A DNA stretch of 64,000 nt, from positions 62,001 to 126,000 of the forward strand of contig LNFJ01000004.1 of NCBI GenBank assembly GCA_001464625.1, written 5' to 3'. The notes under the pieces are model-generated. The model searched no databases. It saw nothing but the letters and a program-made list of their open reading frames with translations, and was not told the origin of the DNA. The translations under genes and the position numbers were made by a program. This document shows positions 1 to 9,259 of the stretch, piece by piece. Source of the DNA: Bacteroidia bacterium Ga0077558. GTDB lineage: Bacteria; Bacteroidota; Bacteroidia; Chitinophagales; Chitinophagaceae. Position 1 is the first letter of the stretch. Each line of letters begins with the position of its first letter.

Positions 1-296
1 TACAGGATATTCTTATACCTAGCCATACCTTTTGGAGCATTTAGTCCAGATATCCAATTCAAATCAATTATTTTTCCCTCACTATTTAACTTTGCTATCC
101 CGCCTTTGCCGTCCCGTTCCGCAGGCGAACCATCAATCAAGGAAACAAATAAACTGTTATCATCAGCATTATAAAGAACCGATTCCGGAACAGGCAATAT
201 TGTATCGGTAACCCAAACTTTTTGCAATGAATGTTGCGCTGCTATAGTAGAATGCAGGAGCACTGAAAATGATAAAAAGACCATAAAATTTTTCAT
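1..296 (-). CDS. Secreted SMP-30/gluconolactonase-like propeller protein, 3' part cut by window edge
   Basis: Reading down from an ATG at 296 gives an open frame to the window start. It begins with a signal peptide (MKNFMVFLSFSVLLHSTIAA) and continues with segments such as NADDNSLFVS and GGIAKLNSEGKI, which look like blades of an SMP-30/NHL-type beta-propeller sensor or lactonase. Only about 98 residues are present, so the catalytic part is outside the window. It starts 8 bp after the methyltransferase stop and is probably the last visible gene of the minus-strand operon that begins at 3248. The family call is an inference from blade-like repeats. Confidence 0.7.
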   Translation of the reverse strand, partial: MKNFMVFLSFSVLLHSTIAAQHSLQKVWVTDTILPVPESVLYNADDNSLFVSLIDGSPAERDGKGGIAKLNSEGKIIDLNWISGLNAPKGMARYKNIL

Positions 297-304
297 GCTG
301 TGAA

Positions 305-1162
305 TTATTTTATAATAGGTTTCTTGTGTCCAATAGTAAGCTGACCATGTATAGCGCAATGATAAAATGGGCTATACAATATATATTCAGGGTCTTTTAA
401 GTTGGTGATTTTATGAAACTCGTCAATAAGAGTTTGCGAAATATGAAAATCCGCTAACCTAAATTCTATAGCCTTTCCATAAATCTGTGTAAGGTGATAA
501 TGGAGATAATTCTTGGTTTTATTCTGCAAAGGGGATTGATAATATGTACTTACATACTTGTTTTCACAAGAAATAAAACCACATTCATTTAGCCATCTGA
601 AAGCATTTTCAGGATGTACTTCAGGTTTCCAGGGGAATTCACTTGACTTTCTTTTTTCATTTGCAATGGATATGTAGTGTTCAATTGTAGTGTATCCGGG
701 TAATAATTCTAACCTTAACCAATTACCATAGAAAATTCCAATTCTACCGCCAGGTTTTAGGATTTTATAAAGTGCTTTTAATGTGGGATAGATTTGTTCC
801 CCAAAATCGTCCGGAAATAGCACATCTGAAAGCCATATAATGTCGAAATAATCATTCTCAAAAGGAAGGTCTTCAAAAAGATTAACATTCTTTAGCGAAA
901 CAATTTTCTCAAAATTATTAGTCTTTACAATCTGATGGGCTGCTTCCAGATGAATGTCGGATGCATCAATACCATAAATGATGCCTGTAGAGTTTAATTT
1001 TTCAGCGAAATAGCTAAACATTGCGCCAGGGCCACACCCGGCGTCAAGTATTTTAAAACCTCCTTGTATATCTAACAGGTCAACAGCCTGCTGCAAAGAA
1101 GGTCTTAAAAATTCTTTGTAAGCTAACTCAGATTGGGAATAATCATGCGTAGTGTAGTTCAT
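305..1162 (-). CDS. Class I SAM-dependent methyltransferase
   Basis: The 285-residue protein has a Rossmann methyltransferase core: motif I LDAGCGPGAMFSYFAEKL near residues 40-57, an acidic residue ending beta-2 (YGIDAS), FDIIWLSDVLF as motif IV, and a post-motif KILKPGGRIGIFYGNW. It should transfer a methyl group from S-adenosylmethionine; the substrate cannot be read from the sequence. The C-terminal 130 residues are less typical and may form a substrate cap. It lies 9 bp downstream of pdxH in the same operon. It resembles ubiE-like type 11 methyltransferases, but no menaquinone or ubiquinone gene is near, so a ubiE role is not supported. Confidence 0.85.
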   Translation of the reverse strand: MNYTTHDYSQSELAYKEFLRPSLQQAVDLLDIQGGFKILDAGCGPGAMFSYFAEKLNSTGIIYGIDASDIHLEAAHQIVKTNNFEKIVSLKNVNLFEDLPFENDYFDIIWLSDVLFPDDFGEQIYPTLKALYKILKPGGRIGIFYGNWLRLELLPGYTTIEHYISIANEKRKSSEFPWKPEVHPENAFRWLNECGFISCENKYVSTYYQSPLQNKTKNYLHYHLTQIYGKAIEFRLADFHISQTLIDEFHKITNLKDPEYILYSPFYHCAIHGQLTIGHKKPIIK

Positions 1163-1171
1163 TAGCCTAAT

Positions 1172-1747
1172 TTAAGGTTGAAGCAGTTTATGCTCCCAGT
1201 TTCCGTTTGCTCTTATCCATAATTGTCTCTGATGAAATCTGCTAGCTTTAAATTCTAAGAGTTCAATTCGCTGCGGAATAATTTTGTATCCGCCCCAATC
1301 GTCAGGGCAAGGAATGTCATTGCCTGCATACATAATTTCAGTTTGAATATAAGATGCACTTAACGCATCATAATTAATACATTCGTTGCCTTGCCTGCTT
1401 ATATGTGATACAATTTTCGATTCCCTGTTTCGGTCGCTAAAATAATTTTCCGCTTCTGCCCTCGAAATTTTAATTGCGTTACCCTGAACTCTGGCCTGCC
1501 GTTCTGTAAATGGCCACCAAAATGCTAATGCAACTTTATCATTGGCAGAAATTTCAGTAGCTTTTCTCGACGAATAAGAACCAGTAACAATAAATGATTC
1601 GTCTTTAACTTCTTTCAATGAAAGAAACCTGCTGTTGGGAAAACCATCAATCCCAATTGTGGACAGACAACAGGCGGCAGGTAACCTTGTTTTTGTGATT
1701 TGCACTTCTTTAAAATACCAAGCCGAAAATTGTTTAATCGGGTTCAT
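1172..1747 (-). CDS. pdxH: Pyridoxamine 5'-phosphate oxidase family protein (PdxH-like)
   Basis: The 191-residue flavin-fold protein matches PdxH in layout: N-terminal substrate segment (PNSRFLSLKEV), FMN-binding stretch (FVTGSYSSRKATEISAN), FWWPFTERQARVQGNA, the SDRNRESKIVSHISRQG region, and a C-terminal dimerisation region ending RQLWIRANGNWEHKLLQP. PdxH oxidises pyridoxamine or pyridoxine phosphate to pyridoxal phosphate with FMN and oxygen. It is slightly shorter than enteric PdxH (about 218 residues) and the last block RFHQRQLW departs from the usual R-H-D/E-R pattern, so a PdxH-like oxidase with another substrate remains possible. It sits 11 bp after a GNAT gene in the operon. Confidence 0.75.
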   Translation of the reverse strand: MNPIKQFSAWYFKEVQITKTRLPAACCLSTIGIDGFPNSRFLSLKEVKDESFIVTGSYSSRKATEISANDKVALAFWWPFTERQARVQGNAIKISRAEAENYFSDRNRESKIVSHISRQGNECINYDALSASYIQTEIMYAGNDIPCPDDWGGYKIIPQRIELLEFKASRFHQRQLWIRANGNWEHKLLQP

Positions 1748-1758
1748 TTTGCTACAAT

Positions 1759-2166
1759 TTAAAAAACTTCAGGTTCCCTGTTTATAATAAATGCCCTTTC
1801 ATGTTTTTCAAACCCAACTTTGGGGTAATATTCCAGCGCATCAGGAACGGATAAAAGTAAAACCATTGAATTGACCCCGACTTTCTCTTTTGTTAAGCGT
1901 ATCAGTTCTTTACCAATTCCAGCTTTTTTATATCCGCTTCTTACTGCCAGGTCAGCAAGATAGCAAGACCAACAAAAATCTGTAAGCGACCGGGATACGC
2001 CGACAAGTAAATCACCATCCCAGGCTGTGATGATGAGATTTGAGTTGTCATACATCTTCTTAATTCTCTCTCTATCTTTGGTTGGGCGGGGCAAGCCGGA
2101 ATCATCATATAACTCTATAATTGCTTCGGCTGTTGGAGTAATATCAAATTTGTATTCTATAATCAT
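1759..2166 (-). CDS. GNAT family N-acetyltransferase
   Basis: A 135-residue single-domain GNAT protein. The acetyl-CoA pyrophosphate loop is visible as RSGYKKAGIGKELIRLTKE (Q/R-x-x-G-x-G/A pattern), preceded by a beta-4 strand CYLADLAV and followed by the LLLSVPDALEYYPKVGFEKHE segment with the conserved Y-x-K-x-G-F. It should acetylate a small amine; the substrate is unknown. It lies between the DinB gene (21 bp upstream) and pdxH (11 bp downstream), all minus strand. Confidence 0.85.
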   Translation of the reverse strand: MIIEYKFDITPTAEAIIELYDDSGLPRPTKDRERIKKMYDNSNLIITAWDGDLLVGVSRSLTDFCWSCYLADLAVRSGYKKAGIGKELIRLTKEKVGVNSMVLLLSVPDALEYYPKVGFEKHERAFIINREPEVF

Positions 2167-2187
2167 GGTTATGGTTTTATAAAATAT

Positions 2188-2658
2188 TCAATCCCAAATT
2201 AAAGGTCTCTCAATGCCGATGGTTCTGTAATAATCTAATAACTGCCCGGTATGAACTGCTTCATGGTATGCAATTCGCAACAGGTAGTCGCCTAACTTTC
2301 TTCGTTGATTCTTTTCTGCCCGGATGATTTCGATAGTATTCAAATCTTCATTTGAAAAAGAAGCAACTGTTTCCATGAAATCAATCCTGTAAGTATTTGC
2401 AAAGTTAATTTCACTTTGTACATCAGTATATTCCTTTCCTTCCCACGGTGAGGGATAATTACCTAGGTTACCCCGCCGGTTTACAATAACATGAAAATAG
2501 TGTTCACTCTCCAACACATGTCGTATCATTTCAAGGCAAGTCATTGCATCCTTGTCTGGCTTCCAATTATAGTGTTCAGGCGGCAAGCCTTGCCATAGTT
2601 TTAAGCTTCGCCTGCGGATTTCTTCAAAGTTTAAAAGTATCATTTCGATTTGCTTCAT
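2188..2658 (-). CDS. DinB family protein
   Basis: The 156-residue protein shows the DinB/YfiT four-helix pattern with the three metal-ligand histidines expected for the fold: H in ECLEMIRHVLESEHYFH (around 47-56), and HEAVHTGQLLDYYR near 132-145. DinB-like proteins are metal-binding thiol-dependent transferases or dehydratase-like enzymes with mostly unknown substrates. It is the second gene of the operon, 20 bp after the RimJ/RimL-type acetyltransferase. A second, different DinB gene is at 31569-32102. Confidence 0.85.
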   Translation of the reverse strand: MKQIEMILLNFEEIRRRSLKLWQGLPPEHYNWKPDKDAMTCLEMIRHVLESEHYFHVIVNRRGNLGNYPSPWEGKEYTDVQSEINFANTYRIDFMETVASFSNEDLNTIEIIRAEKNQRRKLGDYLLRIAYHEAVHTGQLLDYYRTIGIERPLIWD

Positions 2659-2678
2659 AATTTCCAGATTAAAATCAT

Positions 2679-3248
2679 TTACATTTTTTGAGTCTTAAAA
2701 TTTCGTTTTAGTAATGAGTAATAGACAGAATCAATAAATTTTCCGTCATAAAATTCATTTTCTTTAAAATGAGCTTCTTTTATAAAGTTATTCTTGATTA
2801 GTGGCTTTTCTGAAGCAATATTGTTAGGGTCAATAATTGCCTCAACAGAATGCAGGTTCAGTTGGTTAAACGCATATTCTAATACTAAATGAATAGCTTC
2901 TGTTGCTATACCTTTTTTGTGAAATGCAGGTAAAAGAATATACCCAATCTCTGCCCGGTAATGCTCCGGTTTAATGCGATACAAACCAATAGTTCCAATA
3001 AGTGTTGAATTCCCATTTAATGTAATTCCCCATTGAGCTGCTTCATTCGAAATAATTTTATCATTAACCGCCTTAATATATTTATAGGCTCCTTCTTCAT
3101 TTTCGATAATGGGCAGTGGAACATATTGCAGCAAGTCCTTATTGCCCCGGAGTGCAAGCACCTGCTTTACGTCATCATTAACAACCCTGCGTAAATGCAA
3201 CCTGTCTGATTTTAAATACTGTAATGGCTCAATTTTAAGTTCCAGCAT
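2679..3248 (-). CDS. RimJ/RimL-type GNAT N-acetyltransferase
   Basis: The 189-residue protein starts with the ribosomal-protein-acetyltransferase pattern SDRLHLRRVVNDDVKQVLAL and contains AEIGYILLPAFHKKGIATEA, which joins the beta-4 strand to the acetyl-CoA loop, then LNLHSVEAIIDPNNIASEK. This is the Acetyltransf_3 subtype, which acetylates ribosomal N termini, amino sugars or small amines. It appears to be the first gene of the six-gene minus-strand operon running to the window edge. The DoxX gene lies 53 bp further upstream on the same strand. Confidence 0.88.
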   Translation of the reverse strand: MLELKIEPLQYLKSDRLHLRRVVNDDVKQVLALRGNKDLLQYVPLPIIENEEGAYKYIKAVNDKIISNEAAQWGITLNGNSTLIGTIGLYRIKPEHYRAEIGYILLPAFHKKGIATEAIHLVLEYAFNQLNLHSVEAIIDPNNIASEKPLIKNNFIKEAHFKENEFYDGKFIDSVYYSLLKRNFKTQKM

Positions 3249-3301
3249 ATCAACAAATATTTCTAAACTATTAGTAAAAACTGTTTAAATAAAATCAACT
3301 A

Positions 3302-3730
3302 TCATTTTCTCATTCGTAAATTACTATCAACCGAAATTTTCCCCGGCCCATTCAATAAAAGAAATAAAGCTCCCACCAACATTACCAATGCAGGAAATGC
3401 CCCATCATAGGGTTTCCCCAAATGTACAATCGCCAATGCACAGACAAATACAACAACCATAATAACTGCGGCGGTACGGGTAAAAAGGCCAAGAATAAAC
3501 AGGCAACCACAGATGGCTTCTGACCAGGCGGTAAGCGGAGCAGTAAATGATGCAACAGGTATACCCTGTGACTTAAAAAATCCAACTACACCTGCCATAG
3601 CCTTACTGCTAAAGAGAACACCATGCACCGCATATAAAAGATGAAATCCTACAAGTAACCTTATAAAAAGTGGAGCCAGCGAATTTTGGTTCCCGAAAAC
3701 AGTACTGAGTTTTGTTTCAATTTTTTTCAT
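3302..3730 (-). CDS. DoxX family membrane protein
   Basis: The protein has four predicted membrane helices: LFIRLLVGFHLLYAVHGVLF, ITAPLTAWSEAICGCLFILGLF-like, TAAVIMVVVFVCALAIVHLG and LVMLVGALFLLLNGPG. The FTRTAAV and GPG motifs are usual for DoxX. DoxX-type proteins are linked to redox or thiol stress but their reaction is unsettled. I chose the ATG at 3730; an in-frame TTG at 3751 would add seven residues. Two more DoxX-like genes are in this window (30578-30964, 47574-47984). Confidence 0.85.
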   Translation of the reverse strand: MKKIETKLSTVFGNQNSLAPLFIRLLVGFHLLYAVHGVLFSSKAMAGVVGFFKSQGIPVASFTAPLTAWSEAICGCLFILGLFTRTAAVIMVVVFVCALAIVHLGKPYDGAFPALVMLVGALFLLLNGPGKISVDSNLRMRK

Positions 3731-3810
3731 TTGTTGATTGTTTTTAGTCAATAGTAATATATGTGGTTTAGAGAACTTATAATTGATGCCAAATAATCAT
3801 ATACCAGTAA

Positions 3811-4761
3811 TTATTGGGGTTTAAGTAATTTCAAAATCCATTCTCTTAATTCACTATTCAATTGCCCTGAAAAAGCAAGGTTTTTAGTCGAACCGGTATA
3901 ACACTTTTCGGCTATTCTAAACGAGTGGTCTGCACCAGAAATAATACGTACTGATATATTTGCCGGAACTTTACCGCTAAAAATATTTTTAATTTTCTCT
4001 ATTGAGCGGTCAGCATAAACCAGTTCATCATTCTGCCCAAAGAAAAAAACGAATGGTGTTTTAATCGTTTCTATTATATCCCAGGGTTCATACCCCTGAA
4101 TTCTCCTTGAGTGCAACCTGTCTTTATTAAATGAAGTATCACTTACCGGGTTAACATGCTCCTCATAAGTTTTCAATACAGCTTTTTGTACCGCTGTACT
4201 ACTATCAAAACCCTTACATAAAAATTCACTCGTCGCAGATTGAACATCCTGCTCAAACACATTAGTTGCGGGGCCCGCCAGACTAATGGCCCCTTTAATT
4301 TCCTCGCCATATTTACTGGCAACAATCTGTGTATGCCAACCGCCCTGACTATGCCCAATTACAAAAACATTTGACGTATCAAAAGGAAAGTGCTTTTTTG
4401 CGTACCGTACGGCTTCTATTGCATTCCGGGCTTGCATAAAAAAATCTTCCTTATACCATGCACCGGTTGATAACCCAATACCTGGTTTATCAAAATTGAG
4501 TATTGCAAAGTCATTTATAAATGTCTGCTCAATTGTATTTGCAAGCCATCTTTTGTAATTAGTACGATAGCTTGATTCTCCTGAGCCCGGCAGAAATACA
4601 ATCAGCGGTGGTCGCTTTTCCCCTTTAGGTAATGTGACTTTGCCGTGCAGAATATTATCACCAGAAATAAATTTGAAATGTATAGAATCTATATCCTGCG
4701 CATAAGTGCTCATACAAGCTGATAGCACTAAACAGATGAGTATGATTATCTTTCTTTTCAT
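3811..4761 (-). CDS. Secreted alpha/beta hydrolase (serine hydrolase)
   Basis: The 316-residue protein carries the nucleophile elbow GHSQGGW (S near residue 139), an oxyanion strand LIVFLPGSGESS, an acid on FFFGQNDELVYA and a histidine on SGADHSF, so the full triad is present. The N terminus (IIILICLVLSACMSTYAQ) is a signal peptide; the LSAC stretch could be a lipobox, making it a lipoprotein facing the periplasm or surface. The likely reaction is ester or peptide hydrolysis of small compounds. It is monocistronic or at the end of a short minus-strand unit. Confidence 0.85.
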   Translation of the reverse strand: MKRKIIILICLVLSACMSTYAQDIDSIHFKFISGDNILHGKVTLPKGEKRPPLIVFLPGSGESSYRTNYKRWLANTIEQTFINDFAILNFDKPGIGLSTGAWYKEDFFMQARNAIEAVRYAKKHFPFDTSNVFVIGHSQGGWHTQIVASKYGEEIKGAISLAGPATNVFEQDVQSATSEFLCKGFDSSTAVQKAVLKTYEEHVNPVSDTSFNKDRLHSRRIQGYEPWDIIETIKTPFVFFFGQNDELVYADRSIEKIKNIFSGKVPANISVRIISGADHSFRIAEKCYTGSTKNLAFSGQLNSELREWILKLLKPQ

Positions 4762-4863
4762 TATTAATTTTTCCTTTCTTGTTTAATTTAGCATGAAAAT
4801 GGATTATAAACAGATACCCTCTTATCACTGTCATAGACCCAAAATATTTTTACAAATAATATT

Positions 4864-5910
4864 TTATTTCAACGAAGCCAAATCAATCACAAATCTATAA
4901 TGTACATCACCATTAACTATTCTGTTGTACGCCTTATTAATGTCTTGAATGGCAATTAATTCCACATCGGCTACTATGTTTTTTTCGGCACAGTAATCGA
5001 GCATTTCCTGGGTTTCTTTTATGCCGCCTATTTTGGAGCCAATAATACTTCTTCTATTGTTTACCAAAGCAAAAGGACTGGTTTTAGGTGGCGCAGCTGG
5101 TAACCCTACAACTAATAATTTCCCATTAAGGTCTAATAAATTTAAGTACATATCATAATCATGATTCGCTGAAACTGTATTTAAAATAACATCGAAATAA
5201 TTGCGACTTTTTTTCATTTGTTCAGCATCGGTAGTCAATAAAAAATGATGAGCCCCAAGTTTTTTTGCATCGGCTTCTTTCTCTGGGGATGTACTAAGTA
5301 CAGTAACTTCGGCGCCAAACGAAGATGCAAATTTTACACCCATATGGCCTAAACCACCAAGACCAACAACACCAACTTTCATACCTGCACTTACACCTGC
5401 ATAGCGCAACGGCGAGTAGGTAGTAATGCCCGCACAAAGCAATGGTGCCACAGCTTTCAAATCTAATTGAGCAGATACTTTTAATACATAATTTGCGTCA
5501 ACAACAATTTGTGTAGAGTAACCGCCTTGTGTTATAGTTACACCATCTCTTTCCAGTTCGCTGTACGTACCCGTCATTCCTTCTTCACAATAATTCTCAA
5601 AATCATTTTTACAATTCTTACATGTTTTGCAACTGTCTACAAAAACACCAACTCCTGCTGTGTCACCTATTTTAAATTTGGTAACATCTGCTCCAACTGC
5701 TTTTACTTTTCCTACGATTTCATGTCCGGGAACTAATGGGTATCTTGCACCAGGCCAATCGCCTTTTACCAAGTGTATATCGCTATGACATATACCGCAA
5801 TACAATATGTCAATTAGTACATCATTAGCTTTTAAATCTCTACGATTAAATTCAAAAGGAGCTAAGTCATCATTTGCATTATACGCAGCATAAGCTTTGG
5901 TATTGTTCAT
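4864..5910 (-). CDS. Zinc-dependent NAD(P) alcohol dehydrogenase (YahK/CAD-like)
   Basis: The 348-residue medium-chain dehydrogenase has the catalytic zinc motif GICHSDIHLVKGDWP, GHEIVGKV, the structural zinc cysteines CKTCKNCKNDFENYC, and the Rossmann loop GLGGLGHMGVKFA. The pattern fits the cinnamyl-alcohol/YahK group, which reduces a broad range of aldehydes with NADPH in the cytoplasm. Serine and threonine residues after the second beta strand (VTVLSTSPEKE) fit NADP preference. Length is normal for the family. It stands alone between a hydrolase and a DUF4440 gene. Confidence 0.92.
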   Translation of the reverse strand: MNNTKAYAAYNANDDLAPFEFNRRDLKANDVLIDILYCGICHSDIHLVKGDWPGARYPLVPGHEIVGKVKAVGADVTKFKIGDTAGVGVFVDSCKTCKNCKNDFENYCEEGMTGTYSELERDGVTITQGGYSTQIVVDANYVLKVSAQLDLKAVAPLLCAGITTYSPLRYAGVSAGMKVGVVGLGGLGHMGVKFASSFGAEVTVLSTSPEKEADAKKLGAHHFLLTTDAEQMKKSRNYFDVILNTVSANHDYDMYLNLLDLNGKLLVVGLPAAPPKTSPFALVNNRRSIIGSKIGGIKETQEMLDYCAEKNIVADVELIAIQDINKAYNRIVNGDVHYRFVIDLASLK

Positions 5911-5988
5911 TTTTTATTTTTTAAATAGTTTCATATTAACAAAGGAGTCTCAAAACAAACTTGTTCTTAAAAATTCAGGTTATAGTCT

Positions 5989-6468
5989 TTATTTCTGAGG
6001 ATTATTACTGCTAAATGAATCACGGTGCATTTTCCAACCCTCTTTGGTTCTTTTCCATAACACCAGGTATTTAAACTTATCATAGACCTTACCATTAACA
6101 TCATAGACTTCACCTATTCCTTCTTCAGTAACATAATCGTCTCCATTCCCATAAACATTTGTAGTAATGAATTTACCGCCCCTTCTCCCTATATCGTAAG
6201 CAGCTCTAAAGAATTTTTCAAGTGCATCTCTCCCGCATGCAATTGGCTTATTTCCAGGCATAAGACAAGCATCTGCTGTATAACAGTTTATTAAGATTGA
6301 AGAATCGTTTTTCTCAAATGAAGTAAAAAAAACTGCATTACTTGCTGCAATTGCTTTTTTAGCCTCTTCTAACAATTGCTCATTTTGATTTTTTTTAGAT
6401 TGAGCATTGATAATGAATGGTGATAATGTTAAAAATACAATTACCACTAGTTTTGTGATTTGTGCCAT
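5989..6468 (-). CDS. Secreted DUF4440/SnoaL-like protein, copy 1
   Basis: The 159-residue protein has a signal peptide (LVVIVFLTLSPFIINAQ) followed by a cone-shaped NTF2/DUF4440 fold: AIAASNAVFFTSFEKNDSS, YTADACLMPGNKPIACG, GKFITTNVYGNGDDYVTEEG, YLVLWKRTKEGWKMHRD. It is clearly paralogous to the lipoprotein at 10179-10658, sharing the KAIA-SN-V, TADAC and FSSNNP blocks. DUF4440 domains bind small hydrophobic ligands or act like ketosteroid isomerases; no specific reaction can be assigned. It is 20 bp downstream of the outer-membrane receptor gene and probably co-transcribed with it. Confidence 0.8.
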   Translation of the reverse strand: MAQITKLVVIVFLTLSPFIINAQSKKNQNEQLLEEAKKAIAASNAVFFTSFEKNDSSILINCYTADACLMPGNKPIACGRDALEKFFRAAYDIGRRGGKFITTNVYGNGDDYVTEEGIGEVYDVNGKVYDKFKYLVLWKRTKEGWKMHRDSFSSNNPQK

Positions 6469-6488
6469 TTTGTTTTATGATTTTATAG

Positions 6489-8912
6489 TTAATCTTTATT
6501 CTCTTTTAATAAGTCATCGTTCACCACACCTTTTTTCTTAGATACTTCTCCTTTTAGTTTTCCAAAATTCCATAGAAAGAAAATTCCCACATTCCGCCAC
6601 GGTGTAGTGCTTGTAGTGGTTATTCTAAATGAAGGGTCTTTTATTCTTGTTGTAAAATCAAACTCTTTATTAAAAAATGAAAATAGCTGAAGCCTGGCAG
6701 TCAATTTTTCTTTAAAAAATTTGCTATTGATTGCAGAGCCATAAAAATAAACAAATGGAAAAGTGGTTTGGATGCCTATGGGAGACCGGGCAAAACCTGT
6801 AAATGCTGAAAGAGTTAGTTTCTTAGTAATATTGAACCGGCTGGACATGGTTGCATTACCAGTAATTCCGCTGTTTTGAATGGCCAGGTTGAGTTTGTTG
6901 GAAATATCGGTATAATTCACACTTCCATTGAAAGACAAATCCCACTTTGTAGTAATTTTTGTACTAAAATTTCCATTTAAAGTAAGCAGGAATTGCCGGC
7001 CAATATTAGCACTGGTAGTTTTGGTAACTCCGGTGTTTCTATCAAAAACTGAAAGCGAAGTGATAGCATTATTGCTAAAGCTTCCTGTTAAAGTAAGGCC
7101 GACAAAAGTATTGCCTTTACTAAACCTGTTTTGAGCAGAAAGGGTATGGAATATCTGTGGGCCGAGGTCTGGGTTACCAAATGAAACATTGAGTGTATCG
7201 TTGTTATTTACAAAAGGGTTAAGATTTGTAATAAATGGCCGTTGTAATCTTTTATTATAAGCTACTATCAGGCTATACAAGTCTGTTATTTTAAACGATG
7301 CCTGTATATTAGGAAAAAAATTGGTATAGCTCTGCCTGATGGAAGTCGCCGAAGAAGTAAAATTTCCCTGCACTTCGGTATGTTCTACTCTGCCACCCAA
7401 GCGAATGCCAGTTTTGTTTATCTTGAAATTATAAATACCATAAGCTCCATAAACATTTTGTGTATAATCAAAATAATTAGTGTTACCGAGGTCAGTTATA
7501 TATTCGTCAGCAGAATTAAATTTAACCCTGCTGCCAAAATCTGAAAAAGCTTTACGGAAAATAAACTTTACACCTGTTTCAAATTTTTCGTTATTCCGAA
7601 AAGGATGTATGTAGTCACTTTGCAAAGTATATTCTTTATTATCAGCATAGCTTTTGTTCATTATAAACCTTCCTTTGCCTGTGGCCTTGTCTATCTGAGA
7701 ACTTACAGGGTCTGTTTCGTTGTTTCCAGACTCCATGTTTAGCCTTACTGAAAACTCTTTATCAGATTCCTTTTTGAATTTGTTTATAAAATCGGTACCT
7801 ATATTGAAACTCTTTCCTATAAATCCTGTGTTTACTTCAAAATCACTCTGTGCCGCCGAACCACCTGTGAATTGTGCAACTATAAGCTGAGTAGCCTCAG
7901 TTTTTATATCCCTGTTATCGAAAGAACCAAAAACAGAAATTGCAGAGAGACTATCTATTTCATAATTAAGCTCAGAAGTACCAGAATATAAATTCCCTTT
8001 TGTTAATGAGTTGCCCAGAGAAACCCTGTTAATAAGGGAAGCTGTTTCTACCGGTATAATTTCTTGTAAAGTTTTAGCCCGGTTTTCAAAACCGCCTTGA
8101 GTAAGATTTAGCACAAACCCAACTTTGCCAAACTTTGCATTTATATTTTCTACTGATTGCCATGAATTATTTGGTGTTCTTGTAAAGAATGAAGCAAACC
8201 CATTTACACCCTTAACTTTTTTTGTAGTAATGATATTGATAATGCCACCCGTACCTTCTGCATCATATTTTGATGAAGGCGAAGTGATGACTTCAATTTT
8301 TGAAATTACCACACCGGGAAATGACTTCAGTGCATCCTTTACATTCCTGGAGAAAAGAGCTGTTTCCTTGCCATTCAAGAGTACTTTGAAATTTGACTGG
8401 CCATTTACCAGTACATTACCATCTCCATCTACAGTAACAAACGGAACCCTTCGGAGTATGTCAGTTGCTGTTTCAGCTTTTGCATCAGGGTCGTTTGCCG
8501 CATTGTAAATAATCTTATCGTCCTTTTGTTCAATCAATGGTTTTTTGGCAACTACTGTTATCTCTTGTAATGTATTTTTTGATGGGGCCAATAATATTAT
8601 TTGAGCAGTTTTGTAATAATCATTAGTAGTTGTTATGCTTCTTCCGAGATAGCCAATATGGCTTACATCGATTACATAACTGGTCGTGTCTGTACCTATG
8701 AAAGAAAAAGTACCAGCGGAATCTGTGTAAATTACTTTCAGTGGATTAGTTATTTGAGTTGACTGATAAATTCTCACTGTAGCAAGATTGAGTACTTTAG
8801 AAGATATGCTGTCTTTAACAACTCCATGTATAGTTACTTTGGTTTGAGCCTTTAGATTAGTGTAAGACAGGATAAACAATAATAAAAACAGGGCCTTTAA
8901 AGAAAATTTCAT
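6489..8912 (-). CDS. TonB-dependent-type outer-membrane beta-barrel protein
   Basis: The 807-residue protein has a signal peptide, then a carboxypeptidase-like regulatory domain (about residues 26-110: VTIHGVVKDSISSKVLNLATVRIY ... SHIGYLG, first 20 residues only part), a plug domain (DILRRVPFVTVDGDGNVLVNG, VISKIEVITSPSSKYDAEGTGGIINI) and a long outer-membrane barrel. This is the non-SusC type of Bacteroidota outer-membrane beta-barrel family protein. No SusD partner is adjacent, so it more likely imports or senses a small ligand such as a siderophore or peptide. It precedes the DUF4440 gene by 20 bp on the same strand. Confidence 0.85.
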   Translation of the reverse strand: MKFSLKALFLLLFILSYTNLKAQTKVTIHGVVKDSISSKVLNLATVRIYQSTQITNPLKVIYTDSAGTFSFIGTDTTSYVIDVSHIGYLGRSITTTNDYYKTAQIILLAPSKNTLQEITVVAKKPLIEQKDDKIIYNAANDPDAKAETATDILRRVPFVTVDGDGNVLVNGQSNFKVLLNGKETALFSRNVKDALKSFPGVVISKIEVITSPSSKYDAEGTGGIINIITTKKVKGVNGFASFFTRTPNNSWQSVENINAKFGKVGFVLNLTQGGFENRAKTLQEIIPVETASLINRVSLGNSLTKGNLYSGTSELNYEIDSLSAISVFGSFDNRDIKTEATQLIVAQFTGGSAAQSDFEVNTGFIGKSFNIGTDFINKFKKESDKEFSVRLNMESGNNETDPVSSQIDKATGKGRFIMNKSYADNKEYTLQSDYIHPFRNNEKFETGVKFIFRKAFSDFGSRVKFNSADEYITDLGNTNYFDYTQNVYGAYGIYNFKINKTGIRLGGRVEHTEVQGNFTSSATSIRQSYTNFFPNIQASFKITDLYSLIVAYNKRLQRPFITNLNPFVNNNDTLNVSFGNPDLGPQIFHTLSAQNRFSKGNTFVGLTLTGSFSNNAITSLSVFDRNTGVTKTTSANIGRQFLLTLNGNFSTKITTKWDLSFNGSVNYTDISNKLNLAIQNSGITGNATMSSRFNITKKLTLSAFTGFARSPIGIQTTFPFVYFYGSAINSKFFKEKLTARLQLFSFFNKEFDFTTRIKDPSFRITTTSTTPWRNVGIFFLWNFGKLKGEVSKKKGVVNDDLLKENKD

Positions 8913-9039
8913 ACTATTTTAGTTTGCAAAAAAAGGACGGCTTGTCAATAATATTGTTACAAAAATCAACAGACACCATATTTCGTAATATGAACGACTG
9001 AAACAATAGAGATTTATCACTATCAATCAATTTCAATCT

Positions 9040-9258
9040 TTATTCTTCTATAAGGTTAATTTCCAGTGAATACTTCTTGGCTATTTCTATTACACCTTCA
9101 GTATCAATAGTTCCATTATAGCTTTCTGCTCTTAAAATTCTGTCACAATCAGCAAGGTCAAAATTGAAACGACAGGTTGGAAACTGTTGCCGCAGTTTAT
9201 TTACTATATGACTAGCTTTATTCGCATCTTCAACATTAGTTTTAAAAATTTCTACCAC
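9040..9258 (-). CDS. Small HMA-like ferredoxin-fold protein
   Basis: The 72-residue protein reads VEIFKTNVEDANKASHIV and then FNFDLADCDRILRAES near the middle and EINLIEE at the end. This beta-alpha-beta-beta-alpha-beta pattern is like a heavy-metal-associated domain but without the CxxC metal motif. Similar short proteins are common in Bacteroidota with no known role. The start is a GTG at 9258; no better ATG exists in frame. The stop of an apparently broken reading frame (9260) lies just in front of it, suggesting former translational coupling. Confidence 0.65.
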   Translation of the reverse strand: MVEIFKTNVEDANKASHIVNKLRQQFPTCRFNFDLADCDRILRAESYNGTIDTEGVIEIAKKYSLEINLIEE

Positions 9259-9259
9259 A

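Noticed and set aside
305..1162. ubiE/menG naming for the methyltransferase
   Set aside because: Only general class I motifs are present and no quinone-pathway gene is nearby.
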